From positions 1 to 64,000 of the forward strand of contig JAEENX010000013.1 in the NCBI GenBank assembly GCA_016283935.1: DNA of 64,000 bases, given 5' to 3'. Source of the stretch: Bacilli bacterium. Lineage in GTDB: Bacteria; Bacillota_I; Bacilli_A; RF39; UBA660. The notes under the pieces are model-generated. The model searched no databases. It was not told where the DNA came from and saw only the letters and a list, made by a program, of their open reading frames with translations. A program made the translations under genes and the position numbers. Of this stretch, positions 1 to 8,610 are shown one piece after another (position 1 is the stretch's first letter; each line of letters opens with the position of its first letter).

Positions 1-103
1 CCTTTTTGATTAACTAATGATATAACTTTAGCCATATAAAATCACTGCCTTCATAATTTTGTCTACTAATAAAATTATACCATTATATTACATAAAAATA
101 AAC

Positions 104-129
104 GAAAAAAAGAGTATAAATACTCTTTT
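104..129 (-). terminator. intrinsic terminator after the 128-862 gene
   Basis: AAGAGTAT and ATACTCTT form the stem, followed by a run of T on the minus strand. It begins directly at the stop codon. Confidence 0.75.
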
Positions 130-862
130 AATAACACGAAACATCAGCCATAATATCATCGCTTATAATGTTGAAATCATTAGTGAAATCAACGACAATT
201 TGATGTACAGCATTTTTATCGCATTGGTATAATGCTATTTTATCTTTATCATATGCAGGATACTGCATATTAATAATACGATCATTACTTAAATATCCTG
301 AAATATAGTTCTTAATATCTCTAAGATTTTTACCCTTTTTATTATAAACTTTCATAACTCCAGGTTCTATACCAGCTTTATTCATAGCTATAATTATATA
401 ACTATCATTTACAATAATATAGTAATCATTTGGTCTTAATGAATAATCATAATTTGCAGATGCAAATGTATATAAATTAATAGTAATATCATCTTCAACA
501 ATCATAGAAGCAGAACCAGCTTCGCATGTTTTATCAGCTTCATTATAAGTTGCACATTTAAATATAAATTTAGCATCTTCATATCCAACTTCAGTATTAT
601 ATTTTCCTACTAATTCAGTATCACTTAATATTCTTGCTAAAGAAGCATCAAATTCAATTGGTTGTTGTTCTTTAGTAGTTGTTGTAATAGTTTCAGTTGT
701 TATTTTTGATGTTGATACAATATTAGTATTATCATTTTCTTCCATGTTCTTTTTCATTGATAAGAAATGTAAGAATACAAGCATGAAAAGAATAGATGCT
801 AATAAGAATATAAATAGCAATATAAATGATGATGTTGAATTATTAGCTTTAATTCTTTTCAT
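128..862 (-). CDS. membrane-anchored hypothetical protein
   Basis: I do not recognise this family. The 244-residue product has a short basic N-terminus, one hydrophobic segment at about residues 12-34, a Thr-rich linker (TTETITTTTK) and then a polar domain of about 180 residues. Four cysteines (FKCA, KTCEA, YQCDK, VSCY) could form disulfides outside the cell. The ATG at 862 is chosen because AGAGGTG lies 7 nt upstream; the reading frame continues 7 codons further up, but those codons are the Shine-Dalgarno region itself. A TGATATAAT extended -10 lies at 883-891 and a terminator follows the stop. It appears monocistronic. Confidence 0.7.
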   Translation of the reverse strand: MKRIKANNSTSSFILLFIFLLASILFMLVFLHFLSMKKNMEENDNTNIVSTSKITTETITTTTKEQQPIEFDASLARILSDTELVGKYNTEVGYEDAKFIFKCATYNEADKTCEAGSASMIVEDDITINLYTFASANYDYSLRPNDYYIIVNDSYIIIAMNKAGIEPGVMKVYNKKGKNLRDIKNYISGYLSNDRIINMQYPAYDKDKIALYQCDKNAVHQIVVDFTNDFNIISDDIMADVSCY

Positions 863-882
863 CCTATATTCACCTCTAAACA

Positions 883-891
883 ATTATATCA
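883..891 (-). promoter_or_regulatory. extended -10 promoter of the 128-862 gene
   Basis: TGATATAAT on the minus strand, 21 nt upstream of the ATG. I see no good -35 box. The predicted transcript start falls next to the Shine-Dalgarno. Confidence 0.5.
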
Positions 892-923
892 AAAAGAAAA
901 GGAAGATTCTACTAATCTTCCTT
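891..923 (-). terminator. intrinsic terminator of tilS-ftsH
   Basis: GGAAGATT pairs with AATCTTCC, then TTTTCTTTTT. The 5' arm is made from the last three ftsH codons and the stop codon. Confidence 0.75.
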
Positions 924-2879
924 ATTTTCTGATTCACCTTTTAAAACTTTTTCAAGTTCTTCTTTAGTCATTTTAGTGTATCCTTTAACACCAGCTTCTT
1001 TAGCTAAATCTCTAAGTTTTTTTAATGTATCTTCTTCTTTATCAGCGATATGTCCAGTTTCAACTAATTCTTCAATTTCCTCTTTAGTAATAGTTTCTCT
1101 TTCCATTAATGCATCTGATATAGCCCATACTAATTTTTCATTTTTCTTTAAGATTTTCTTAGTTTCAGCTAAGCTTGTATTAATAATTTTTCTAACTTCA
1201 TTATCGATTTCTAATGCAACAGCATCTGAGAAATCTCTATTCTTATTGTAATCTCTACCTAAGAATACACCTTCACTCTTTTCTTCTAATTGGATAGGTC
1301 CTAAATCAGACATACCATATTGAGTAACCATATTACGTGCAATCTTAGTAGCTTTACTAAAGTCATCAGATGCTCCTGTAGTTATTGCATTTAAGAATAA
1401 TTCTTCTGCACATCTACCACCTAATAAACCAGTAATTTGATCTAATAATTCTTGTTTAGTTCTTACAGCCATCTTTTCTTCTTTTGGCATCATCATAGTG
1501 TATCCACCAGCAACACCACGAGGAATAACTGTAATCTTATGAACATCTTCTGCATTTTCTAATTTTAATCCAATAACAGCGTGACCAGCTTCGTGAATAG
1601 AAACTAATCTCTTTTCTTTATCAGAATATTTTCTAGAAGTTTTAGCAGGTCCCATTAGTACTCTATCAGTAGCTTCATCTACTTCCATCATAGTAATAGC
1701 TTCTTTATTACGTCTAACAGCTAATAATGCTGCTTCATTAAGCAAGTTTTCAAGATCAGCACCAGAGAATCCTGGAGTTCTCTTAGATAAGTTTTCTAAG
1801 TTAACTGAAGGTCCTAAAATTTTACCTTTAGCATGTACTCCTAAAATAGCTAATCTTTCTTTTTGATCAGGTAATGATACAGTAACTTGTCTATCGAATC
1901 TACCTGGTCTTAATAAAGCTGGGTCTAATACATCAGGTCTATTAGTTGCAGCAATTACAATAATACCTTCATTAGCTCCGAAACCATCCATTTCAGTTAA
2001 TAATTGGTTAAGTGTTTGTTCACGTTCATCGTGTCCACCACCTAAACCAGTACCTCTTTGTCTACCTACAGCATCGATTTCATCGATGAATATTAAACAA
2101 GGAGCATTATGCTTAGCTTGTTTAAACATATCTCTAACTCTTGATGCACCAACACCAACGAATAATTCAACGAAATCAGATCCACTTATAAAGTAGAATG
2201 GTACATTAGCTTCACCAGCAACTGCTTTAGCAAGTAAAGTTTTACCAGTTCCTGGAGGACCTACAAGTAATACACCTTTTGGTATTCTTGCACCCATTTT
2301 TTGGAATTTCTTAGGGTTCTTTAAGAAATCAATAAGTTCTGCAACTTCTTGTTTTTCTTCTTCTAATCCAGCAACATCTTTAAATCTAACTTTTCCACCA
2401 TCTTCAGATAATTTAGCTCTTGATTTACCAAAATCCATAGAGCTTGAATTACCTTTAGACATAGATTTAAATAAATAAACAGTAGCTCCAACAATAATAA
2501 CAATTGGAACAACATTAACTAATACAGAAATCCAAGCAGAATTTCCTGGGTCTTTTTCAACTTCCCATTTAAATTCATTAGTTTGTTGATATTTAGCTAT
2601 TGTTTCACTTGTTACTTCAGTGTTAGGAACATTAACTTTAAAATATTCATTACTTTGATAATCACTTAATTTACCAGTAATGTATAAAACACCATCACTT
2701 TTTCTTTCAGAAGTAGTAATTTCAGTAACTTTATTTTCACTTAAGTATTGTAATAATTCATTGTATGTTATTTCATGTGATTGGTTATTTCCTAAACCAA
2801 ATACTAGAAGGATAACTGCAATAATTACTATTAATACAATATAAGGAACAAATTGCTTATAATTATTCTTTCTTTTCAT
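912..2879 (-). CDS. ftsH: ATP-dependent zinc metalloprotease FtsH
   Basis: Membrane AAA+ protease that extracts and degrades membrane and regulatory proteins. Numbered from the chosen start, there are membrane segments at about 10-28 and 116-137 flanking an extracytoplasmic region, Walker A GPPGTGKT near 207-214, Walker B LIFIDE near 262, an arginine-finger region (RPGRFDR) and the zinc site HEAGH near 429-433. The start at 2879 is preferred: AAGGAG is 9 nt upstream, whereas an ATG two codons earlier is only 3 nt from it. The gene overlaps the end of tilS, as expected for the tilS-ftsH pair; the hpt gene often found between them is absent. The last ~35 residues ([20 protein letters not shown]) resemble a Rho_N/SAP-like helix-extension-helix not typical of FtsH. 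Confidence 0.97.
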   Translation of the reverse strand: MKRKNNYKQFVPYIVLIVIIAVILLVFGLGNNQSHEITYNELLQYLSENKVTEITTSERKSDGVLYITGKLSDYQSNEYFKVNVPNTEVTSETIAKYQQTNEFKWEVEKDPGNSAWISVLVNVVPIVIIVGATVYLFKSMSKGNSSSMDFGKSRAKLSEDGGKVRFKDVAGLEEEKQEVAELIDFLKNPKKFQKMGARIPKGVLLVGPPGTGKTLLAKAVAGEANVPFYFISGSDFVELFVGVGASRVRDMFKQAKHNAPCLIFIDEIDAVGRQRGTGLGGGHDEREQTLNQLLTEMDGFGANEGIIVIAATNRPDVLDPALLRPGRFDRQVTVSLPDQKERLAILGVHAKGKILGPSVNLENLSKRTPGFSGADLENLLNEAALLAVRRNKEAITMMEVDEATDRVLMGPAKTSRKYSDKEKRLVSIHEAGHAVIGLKLENAEDVHKITVIPRGVAGGYTMMMPKEEKMAVRTKQELLDQITGLLGGRCAEELFLNAITTGASDDFSKATKIARNMVTQYGMSDLGPIQLEEKSEGVFLGRDYNKNRDFSDAVALEIDNEVRKIINTSLAETKKILKKNEKLVWAISDALMERETITKEEIEELVETGHIADKEEDTLKKLRDLAKEAGVKGYTKMTKEELEKVLKGESENKED

Positions 2880-4200
2880 CGACATTCTCTCCTTTTTCGT
2901 ACTTAACTATTATATCATAATCCCCATTAATTGCTATATCTAAATTACTTTTTTTAAGACCAGGAATAAAAATAATAGTTCCATTGCTATCCATTATAAC
3001 AGGATAAATATCTCGTTTGTCGTTTTCTATTTTATTATCAATAAAAATGTCATTTACTTTTTTACTTCCATTCATATTTTTAACATGAATTCTATCTCCA
3101 TTTTCTCTAGTTCTAACAATAAGAGGTAGTTTAATATCATTACTATTTAGTCTAATAATATTATTAGATTTATCAACCTCATCTTTATCAATTATTTTAA
3201 TTAAACCTACAGGAGTTTTAACTTCATCTATTAATTCATATTTATATTCTTTATTAGATAATTTAATATTGTTAAACAATAATTTGTCGTATTTTTTAGT
3301 AATAGTTATATTTGGTAATACTAAATCAATATTAGGTTTATTGCTATTAATCATCTTTAATATTTCATTTATATGATTATCATCAATTAAATATAAATCA
3401 TCAGGATAATAAATTCTAATTATTTCTCTTAATAGCTTATCTTTAATAAAATCATCTAACTTATTAAATTTGTTAATATCTAATATGTTATCAACAAACA
3501 TATCTTCCATATATTCATATACTAATTTGTTAACAAAATCATAATAACCTTGTGCTTCTTTATGAAATTTTAGAAATTTAAGATGAACATTACTATATTC
3601 TTCTTTAAGGACAGGTAATACATTCTTTCTATATCTATTTCTTAAATGTTCATCACTCATATTAGTAGCATCAATATAATACTTAATATTGTTTTCTTTT
3701 AAATAAGATTCAATATCATCTTTAGTCATATAGACTAAAGGTCTAATAATCTTATAATCTTTTTTATCTGTAATAATATTAAAACCAGCATATCCATTTA
3801 ATGTTGATCCTCTTACTAATCTTAATAAAATAGTTTCAATTAAATCATCACCATGATGAGCAGTAAATACATATTTAGCATTATATTTTTTTACTAATTC
3901 TTTAAAGAAATCATATCTCTTTTCTCTAGCTTTTAATTCTGTATTTACCTTAGGCAAGTCATGTAATTCTCTACCTTCAAATATAATATTATTATCTTTA
4001 CAATACTTTTCAACATACTCATATTCTTCTTTAGATTCTTCTCTTAAATTATGATTAACATGAGCACATACACATTTATAATTTAAGGAATTTAATACAT
4101 GTAAAAGAAGCATGCTATCAGGTCCTCCTGAACACGCTACAATGATATAATCATTATCACTTATATTTAACGACTTAATTAACTCAATGCTTTCTTTCAT
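2863..4200 (-). CDS. tilS: tRNA(Ile)-lysidine synthetase TilS
   Basis: Modifies C34 of the tRNA-Ile CAU anticodon to lysidine, using lysine and ATP, so that it reads AUA. The N-type ATP-pyrophosphatase P-loop SGGPDS is at residues 24-29, followed by the AHVNHNLREES segment and the HHGDDLIET motif that define the catalytic domain. The C-terminal part (about 360-435) fits the TilS C-terminal substrate-binding domain. Length (445) is normal for Bacilli. GAGGGATAAAT precedes the ATG. It is first in a two-gene operon with ftsH, whose start lies inside the tilS 3' end. Confidence 0.96.
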   Translation of the reverse strand: MKESIELIKSLNISDNDYIIVACSGGPDSMLLLHVLNSLNYKCVCAHVNHNLREESKEEYEYVEKYCKDNNIIFEGRELHDLPKVNTELKAREKRYDFFKELVKKYNAKYVFTAHHGDDLIETILLRLVRGSTLNGYAGFNIITDKKDYKIIRPLVYMTKDDIESYLKENNIKYYIDATNMSDEHLRNRYRKNVLPVLKEEYSNVHLKFLKFHKEAQGYYDFVNKLVYEYMEDMFVDNILDINKFNKLDDFIKDKLLREIIRIYYPDDLYLIDDNHINEILKMINSNKPNIDLVLPNITITKKYDKLLFNNIKLSNKEYKYELIDEVKTPVGLIKIIDKDEVDKSNNIIRLNSNDIKLPLIVRTRENGDRIHVKNMNGSKKVNDIFIDNKIENDKRDIYPVIMDSNGTIIFIPGLKKSNLDIAINGDYDIIVKYEKGENVDEKKE

Positions 4201-4222
4201 ATTTATCCCTCAAATTAAAGAT

Positions 4223-4251
4223 AGTATACTTTAAAATAATGAAAATAACAA
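4223..4251 (-). promoter_or_regulatory. promoter of tilS-ftsH
   Basis: Minus strand TTGTTA, 17 nt, TATACT. It overlaps the terminator of the upstream 4265-4576 gene. Confidence 0.5.
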
Positions 4252-4252
4252 G

Positions 4253-4279
4253 AAAAAGACCCTATTATAAGGTCTTTTT
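4253..4279 (-). terminator. intrinsic terminator after the lipoprotein operon
   Basis: AAAGACC pairs with GGTCTTT followed by T-rich sequence on the minus strand; the 5' arm overlaps the last codons of the 4265-4576 gene. Confidence 0.75.
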
Positions 4280-4576
4280 AACTTCTGTATCTTGTTCTTG
4301 ATTAATAACACTTTCTGTATCTTTTATTCTTCTATCAGATTCCGAATACTTATTAAAAGTATATAAACTTTCTAAATAAGATCCTAAATATAATCCCATC
4401 ATTGGATAATTACTTACTAAATCATCAAATCCTTTAGATTTCATAAATCCATATAAAGCAATACCAACTAAAGATGCTCCAGTAAAAATTACTTTTTCTC
4501 TTGCATCAAAATGTTCTAATTTTTTACTATTTCTTTTATCCACTCTGTAAGAATTCTTGTTGTTATAAATTTTCAT
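4265..4576 (-). CDS. small hypothetical protein, possibly membrane-associated
   Basis: A 103-residue protein I do not recognise. The N-terminal third is basic and polar; a moderately hydrophobic stretch (about 29-46, VIFTGASLVGIALYGF) and a second weaker one (about 58-72) could contact the membrane. The C-terminus is charged. GAGGAGATAAT before the ATG supports the start. It begins 14 nt after the stop of the upstream lipoprotein gene, so the two are probably cotranscribed, and its last codons (KKT) form one arm of the terminator. Confidence 0.65.
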   Translation of the reverse strand: MKIYNNKNSYRVDKRNSKKLEHFDAREKVIFTGASLVGIALYGFMKSKGFDDLVSNYPMMGLYLGSYLESLYTFNKYSESDRRIKDTESVINQEQDTEVKKTL

Positions 4577-4590
4577 ATTATCTCCTCAAA

Positions 4591-5340
4591 TTATTTAGTT
4601 AATTCTTTTCTTTTACCATTTTTATCATATTCATAAACAGTTCCATCTGATAATGTAATTTTATTATTTACTTCTACAATTAATGTAGATGAAACTGACA
4701 TAGTTCTAATTTCACCAGTTGTATTATCAACAACTATTAAATCAAAGATTGAATCGATTCTATTAGCCCATACTCCACAGCTAAGGAAATCTGATTCTAA
4801 ATATCTTTTTTGTTCTACACTTCCAGATGCACCACTTGAATATCCATAAAAGAACCCAGTAATAAAATCTTTATTTTCTCCTTCAATTTCATTAATTCCA
4901 TAATAAGAAACTGTATCGCTTATTGGGAATCCTAACATTTGAGAATTATGAATTCTATCATCCATAGTATCTTGTTCAATTCCATCAAAAACAGCTTTTG
5001 TAGAAATAATAGATGTATCAGTATGAACATTATCAATAAATACAGATAAATTAGATGGTAATCCAACTGTATATACTTCCATATTTAATTCTTTATCAGA
5101 AGTTATTCTCCATTCTTTTTCTCCTGAAGTATAAATAACTTTTAATTTAAAATCTTCATTATGAACATCTAATAATTGTTCAACTCCTGACATTACATTA
5201 TCAGTATTATTCCCATTAGTAGTACTTAATACATCATATTCAGATACATCTGAACCTAATTCAGAACCACATCCTGTTATTGTTAAAGTTCCTGCCATTA
5301 CTAATGGTAATACTGCTTTGTAAAATTTAATGTTCTTCAT
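4591..5340 (-). CDS. lipoprotein of unknown function
   Basis: A 249-residue predicted lipoprotein: short basic start, hydrophobic signal, and lipobox ITGC with Cys at 24. The rest is a polar extracytoplasmic domain I cannot place; a Gly/Ser-rich turn (GYSSGASGS) lies near 170. GAGGGGG upstream of the ATG gives a strong ribosome binding site. It leads a two-gene unit with 4265-4576 and has a recognisable promoter overlapped by an inverted repeat. No substrate or enzymatic motif is visible. Confidence 0.8.
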   Translation of the reverse strand: MKNIKFYKAVLPLVMAGTLTITGCGSELGSDVSEYDVLSTTNGNNTDNVMSGVEQLLDVHNEDFKLKVIYTSGEKEWRITSDKELNMEVYTVGLPSNLSVFIDNVHTDTSIISTKAVFDGIEQDTMDDRIHNSQMLGFPISDTVSYYGINEIEGENKDFITGFFYGYSSGASGSVEQKRYLESDFLSCGVWANRIDSIFDLIVVDNTTGEIRTMSVSSTLIVEVNNKITLSDGTVYEYDKNGKRKELTK

Positions 5341-5357
5341 TAAATTACCCCCTCTAA

Positions 5358-5395
5358 ATGTGTTTTATTCTAACACATATTAAATATTAGGACAA
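5358..5395 (-). promoter_or_regulatory. promoter of the lipoprotein gene with overlapping inverted repeat
   Basis: Minus strand TTGTCC (5390-5395), 17 nt, TAGAAT (5367-5372). The -10 box sits in the centre of ATGTGTT-N7-AACACAT (5358-5378), an operator-like inverted repeat. Confidence 0.5.
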
Positions 5396-5423
5396 GAAAA
5401 AAGGAACCAAATATTGGTTCCAT
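5396..5423 (-). terminator. intrinsic terminator of rplM-rpsI
   Basis: GGAACCAA and TTGGTTCC form a strong stem followed by TTTTTT on the minus strand, just after rpsI. Confidence 0.85.
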
Positions 5424-5433
5424 AGAAAACATA

Positions 5434-5847
5434 TTAACGTTTTGAGAATTGTGGTGCTCTACGAGCTTTTCTAAGACCATATTTCTTACGTTCTTTGATT
5501 CTTGGGTCTCTAGTAATTAAACCTTCAGCCTTTAAAATCTTTCTGTAAGAAGTTTCACTGTTAGGATCAGTGTTTTCATCGTATGCTAATAATGCTTTAG
5601 CAATTGCTAGTCTGATAGCTCCAGTTTGTCCAGAGTATCCTCCACCTCTAACTACTACTTCAATATCAAATGAATTTTCGTTATTAGTAACAACTAGTGG
5701 TTGCTTTAAATCCATAACTAATACTTCGAATGGTAAATATTCGTTTACATCAACACCATTAACAGTAATTTTACCAGTTCCTGGCATCATTTTAACTTGT
5801 GCAGTTGAAGCTTTTCTTCTTCCGCTTGCTGTTATAACTTTACTCAT
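5434..5847 (-). CDS. rpsI: 30S ribosomal protein S9
   Basis: Small-subunit protein whose C-terminal tail reaches the P-site tRNA. The sequence carries the family signature ([19 protein letters not shown]) and ends in the conserved basic tail [15 protein letters not shown]. Its 137 residues are slightly longer than the usual ~130. GGAGGG precedes the ATG, 14 nt downstream of rplM, giving the universal rplM-rpsI pair. A strong terminator follows. Confidence 0.98.
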   Translation of the reverse strand: MSKVITASGRRKASTAQVKMMPGTGKITVNGVDVNEYLPFEVLVMDLKQPLVVTNNENSFDIEVVVRGGGYSGQTGAIRLAIAKALLAYDENTDPNSETSYRKILKAEGLITRDPRIKERKKYGLRKARRAPQFSKR

Positions 5848-5861
5848 ATTCTACCCTCCTA

Positions 5862-6293
5862 CTACATTTCAACCTTAACAGGTTTTTGAGCTTGTTGTTC
5901 ATGTTCAGGTCCAGCATATACGAATAATTTCTTACCCATAGCTCTTCCTAATCTTCCTTTTGGAAGCATTCCTTTAACAGCTCTTTCAATCATTTCTTCT
6001 GGATATTTTTCAACCATTTCTCCAGCAGTTCTAGTTCTTAATCCTCCTGGGAAATCTGAATGGTTGTAGTATTTCTTATCAGTTAATTTCTTTCCTGTAA
6101 GATTTACTTTATTAGCATTAACAACGATTACATAGTCTCCACAATCGATATGTGGTGTATAAGTAACTTTTCCCTTACCTGTAAGTAAGTTAGCTACTTT
6201 TGTACAAAGACGTCCTAATGTAACGTCTGTTGCATCGATAACATACCAATTACGTTTAACTGTTTCCTTTTTTTCCATGAATGTACTTTTCAT
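5862..6293 (-). CDS. rplM: 50S ribosomal protein L13
   Basis: Early-assembly large-subunit protein. The N-terminus ([19 protein letters not shown]) and the central GDYVIVVNA and [13 protein letters not shown] segments are diagnostic. Length 143 is normal. The gene has its own promoter and a ~78-nt structured leader, a plausible site for autogenous control. It is followed by rpsI and preceded by truA. Confidence 0.98.
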   Translation of the reverse strand: MKSTFMEKKETVKRNWYVIDATDVTLGRLCTKVANLLTGKGKVTYTPHIDCGDYVIVVNANKVNLTGKKLTDKKYYNHSDFPGGLRTRTAGEMVEKYPEEMIERAVKGMLPKGRLGRAMGKKLFVYAGPEHEQQAQKPVKVEM

Positions 6294-6371
6294 AATTTAT
6301 TTTCCCTTTCCAAATGTCCGTCTTCAGAAACTTCCCACATTTCATCAGATTTCAATTTAAAAAATGTACCA
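6294..6371 (-). promoter_or_regulatory. rplM leader with competing hairpins (L13-leader candidate)
   Basis: Minus strand between the predicted transcript start and the rplM ATG. The segment AAATGT encoded at 6337-6342 can pair with a downstream ACATTT (6312-6317) or, exclusively, with an upstream ACATTT (6362-6367). Firmicutes are known to carry an L13 leader; I have not compared this one with the published consensus. Confidence 0.45.
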
Positions 6372-6377
6372 TTTAAC

Positions 6378-6406
6378 ATTATATGTGAATAATGTCTTAA
6401 AGTCAA
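6378..6406 (-). promoter_or_regulatory. promoter of rplM-rpsI
   Basis: Minus strand TTGACT (6401-6406), 17 nt, TATAAT (6378-6383). One of the best sigma-A-type promoters in the window. Confidence 0.85.
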
Positions 6407-6431
6407 ACATTTTTATATATTTTGTTATATT

Positions 6432-7157
6432 TTACTTATAATTTACCTTTGTTAAATATAAACCACATGCAGGTGCTGTAACATACCCACATATATTCTT
6501 CTTAGCTTCTAATGTTTTCTTAACTTCTATAGGTTCTATCTTATTTCTACCTACATCAATCAATATACCAACTAAGTTTCTAACCATATATCTATAAAAG
6601 CTTTTACCATCAAATTTAAATTTAATAATATTATCTTTTTTAGATATAGATATCTTATATACTATACTATTATAATTTTCTCTTTCACCAGCAGTAAAAG
6701 CTTCATAAGAATGCATTCCGCATAAATACTTAGCAGCTTTTCTCATTTTACCTATATTAAGAGGTTTATTATAGTTATATATATAATCATTTTTAATAGG
6801 ATTATATTCTCCTACATTTAAATAATATTCATATGTTTTAGAAACGCAATCAAATCTAGCATGAAATTTTTCATCTACTTCTTTAACATAATTAATATAT
6901 ATATAATCATCTAATAAACTATTCATTGCATCTCTTAATCCATCACATGGTATATCATGGCTTAATTCAAAATGAGCTTTTTGATCTAACGCATGAACAC
7001 CTCTATCAGTTCTTCCTGCACCTTTAATAGTAATATCTTCTTTAGATACTTTCTTTAATACTCTTTCAATTTCGCCTTGTACTGTATTTAACTTAGGTTG
7101 TCTTTCAAATCCATAATATTTGGATCCATCATAACTAATACTTACTAAGTATTTCAC
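6432..7157 (-). CDS. truA: tRNA pseudouridine(38-40) synthase TruA
   Basis: Isomerises uridines 38-40 in the anticodon stem of tRNAs. The catalytic motif GAGRTDRGVHA with its Asp is near residues 46-56; SYDGSKYYGFERQP at the N-terminus and the FYRYMVRNLVG motif near the C-terminus complete the fold. The start is GTG with AGGAG 9 nt upstream; the GTGA overlaps the TGA stop of the previous gene, so translation is probably coupled. It is the last gene of a three-gene unit with the two ABC-ATPase-like genes. Confidence 0.97.
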   Translation of the reverse strand: MKYLVSISYDGSKYYGFERQPKLNTVQGEIERVLKKVSKEDITIKGAGRTDRGVHALDQKAHFELSHDIPCDGLRDAMNSLLDDYIYINYVKEVDEKFHARFDCVSKTYEYYLNVGEYNPIKNDYIYNYNKPLNIGKMRKAAKYLCGMHSYEAFTAGERENYNSIVYKISISKKDNIIKFKFDGKSFYRYMVRNLVGILIDVGRNKIEPIEVKKTLEAKKNICGYVTAPACGLYLTKVNYK

Positions 7158-7795
7158 TTTCCAACACTCCTATATATATCCTTTAATAATTCTTTATTAT
7201 CTAATGTAACTTTTAAATCCGCACCTTTTCTATTAGCCATATTAATAAATCTAATAATCTTAGGTTCATCTATTTTAACCGGTTCATCAAACACATCTTT
7301 TAAGAATCCACGATAAACTTCTTTTTTATTGTTAATAACTATTAATTCATCAACTAAACCATCTAAGAATAATAAATCTTTAGTTATAACAATTATATTT
7401 TTATCACTTTTACATAATTCTTTAATTATTTGTTTAATATGTCTTACTTCTTTATAAGACATTCCTACTTCTATATGATCAAATATAATATTATCAATAT
7501 TATTTAATAACACATATGTTAATAATACATATTTAAATGTTACTTTACTAATATCTTTAATCTTATAATTTAATACATTTTTATCTAAATCTAAGAAAGC
7601 AAATATATCATATATTCTTTTATTCATTCTTAAATGTCCACCATTTAAGAATTTAGATACTTTCCATTCATCATCATAATTAATACCATATGTATCAATA
7701 TCATATAAATTTAAATCTAATAAGTCTCCATAAAAACCTACTATCTTTCCATTTCTAAAATCAGCAGGTATCTCTTTTGAATATACTATTTCCAT
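7154..7795 (-). CDS. degenerate ECF-type ABC ATPase (EcfA2-like), no P-loop
   Basis: 213 residues in the place normally held by ecfA2. The C-terminus (IIRFINMANRKGADLKVT...LLKDIYRSV) resembles the EcfA C-terminal domain. The nucleotide-binding motifs are lost: GKIVGFYGDLLDLN stands where the Walker A loop should be, with no GK[ST], and NIIFDHIEV replaces Walker B Asp-Glu. I see no LSGGQ signature. It probably cannot hydrolyse ATP. It overlaps the upstream ATPase gene by 10 nt and truA by 4 nt, and its stop codon is TGA. The uninterrupted frame suggests selection for some retained role. The assignment rests on position plus C-terminal resemblance. Confidence 0.6.
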   Translation of the reverse strand: MEIVYSKEIPADFRNGKIVGFYGDLLDLNLYDIDTYGINYDDEWKVSKFLNGGHLRMNKRIYDIFAFLDLDKNVLNYKIKDISKVTFKYVLLTYVLLNNIDNIIFDHIEVGMSYKEVRHIKQIIKELCKSDKNIIVITKDLLFLDGLVDELIVINNKKEVYRGFLKDVFDEPVKIDEPKIIRFINMANRKGADLKVTLDNKELLKDIYRSVGK

Positions 7796-8535
7796 ATTTT
7801 AGACACCAACTTTCCTTCATCAGTCATTACTTTATCAAGTAAATCATATAATATTAAGTTTTGACTTAAATCAACAACAAATGGTAATTTTAATCCAATA
7901 TATGGCATAATACTATTTCCATTTAAAACAGATTGTACATTCGAATTCATAATTGACTTAAAATTATTCATTACAACTACATTGTCAGCTCTAAGTAAGA
8001 ATTCAGTATTAGTAGTAACATATATTAAACTCATACCTTTTTCTTTTATATAGTCTAATAATTTATCTATTCTTTTATCATCTAAATAACTCATTAAATC
8101 ATCTATAGCTATTATTTTAGGATTAATTATTAAATACGAAAGAATTTTAATCATCATTCTATCTTCCATATATAAACTATCTAAATATTCATGTTCAATC
8201 TTTTCTAATTTAAAGTATTTTAATATATCTTTAATCTTAGTAGTTATTTCAGATGGACTATATCCTAATTCATTTAAATGATAAAATAATTCATCTGTAA
8301 CGGTATCAGTATAATGAATATCATCATCTAATACACATACTAGATTATTTCTTAGGAAATCAATATCATATTCATTAATATTAATATCATCTATATATAA
8401 ATCAGAATTATCTATTTTATTACATAATTTTTTTAATAAAGTTGTTTTACCAGAGTTAGTTGGACCAATAACGGCAGTTATTAATCCATTCAATTCTATA
8501 TCAACATCCATTTTCTTAACTACTAACTTATCCAT
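7786..8535 (-). CDS. divergent ECF-type ABC ATPase (EcfA1-like)
   Basis: 249 residues with an intact Walker A (GPTNSGKTT, 24-32), but a Walker B ending Asp-Asp (IIAIDD) instead of Asp-Glu, and no LSGGQ signature; LYMEDRMMIKIL stands at that position. The tail IGLKLPFVVDLSQNL resembles the EcfA1 C-terminal region. In Firmicutes ecfA1-ecfA2-ecfT precede truA-rplM-rpsI; here the two ATPases are present in degenerate form and EcfT is missing. It may bind ATP, but normal transport cycling is doubtful. GGGGATAAT precedes the ATG. It is first in the operon. Confidence 0.7.
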   Translation of the reverse strand: MDKLVVKKMDVDIELNGLITAVIGPTNSGKTTLLKKLCNKIDNSDLYIDDININEYDIDFLRNNLVCVLDDDIHYTDTVTDELFYHLNELGYSPSEITTKIKDILKYFKLEKIEHEYLDSLYMEDRMMIKILSYLIINPKIIAIDDLMSYLDDKRIDKLLDYIKEKGMSLIYVTTNTEFLLRADNVVVMNNFKSIMNSNVQSVLNGNSIMPYIGLKLPFVVDLSQNLILYDLLDKVMTDEGKLVSKIWK

Positions 8536-8583
8536 ATTATCCCCTGCCTAATAAATACGCTTTTTATTATATCATTAAATAGT

Positions 8584-8610
8584 AAAAAAAGAACCATAAA
8601 ATGGTTCTTT
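8584..8610 (-). terminator. intrinsic terminator after yihY
   Basis: AAGAACCAT and ATGGTTCTT form the stem, followed by TTTTT on the minus strand. Confidence 0.85.
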
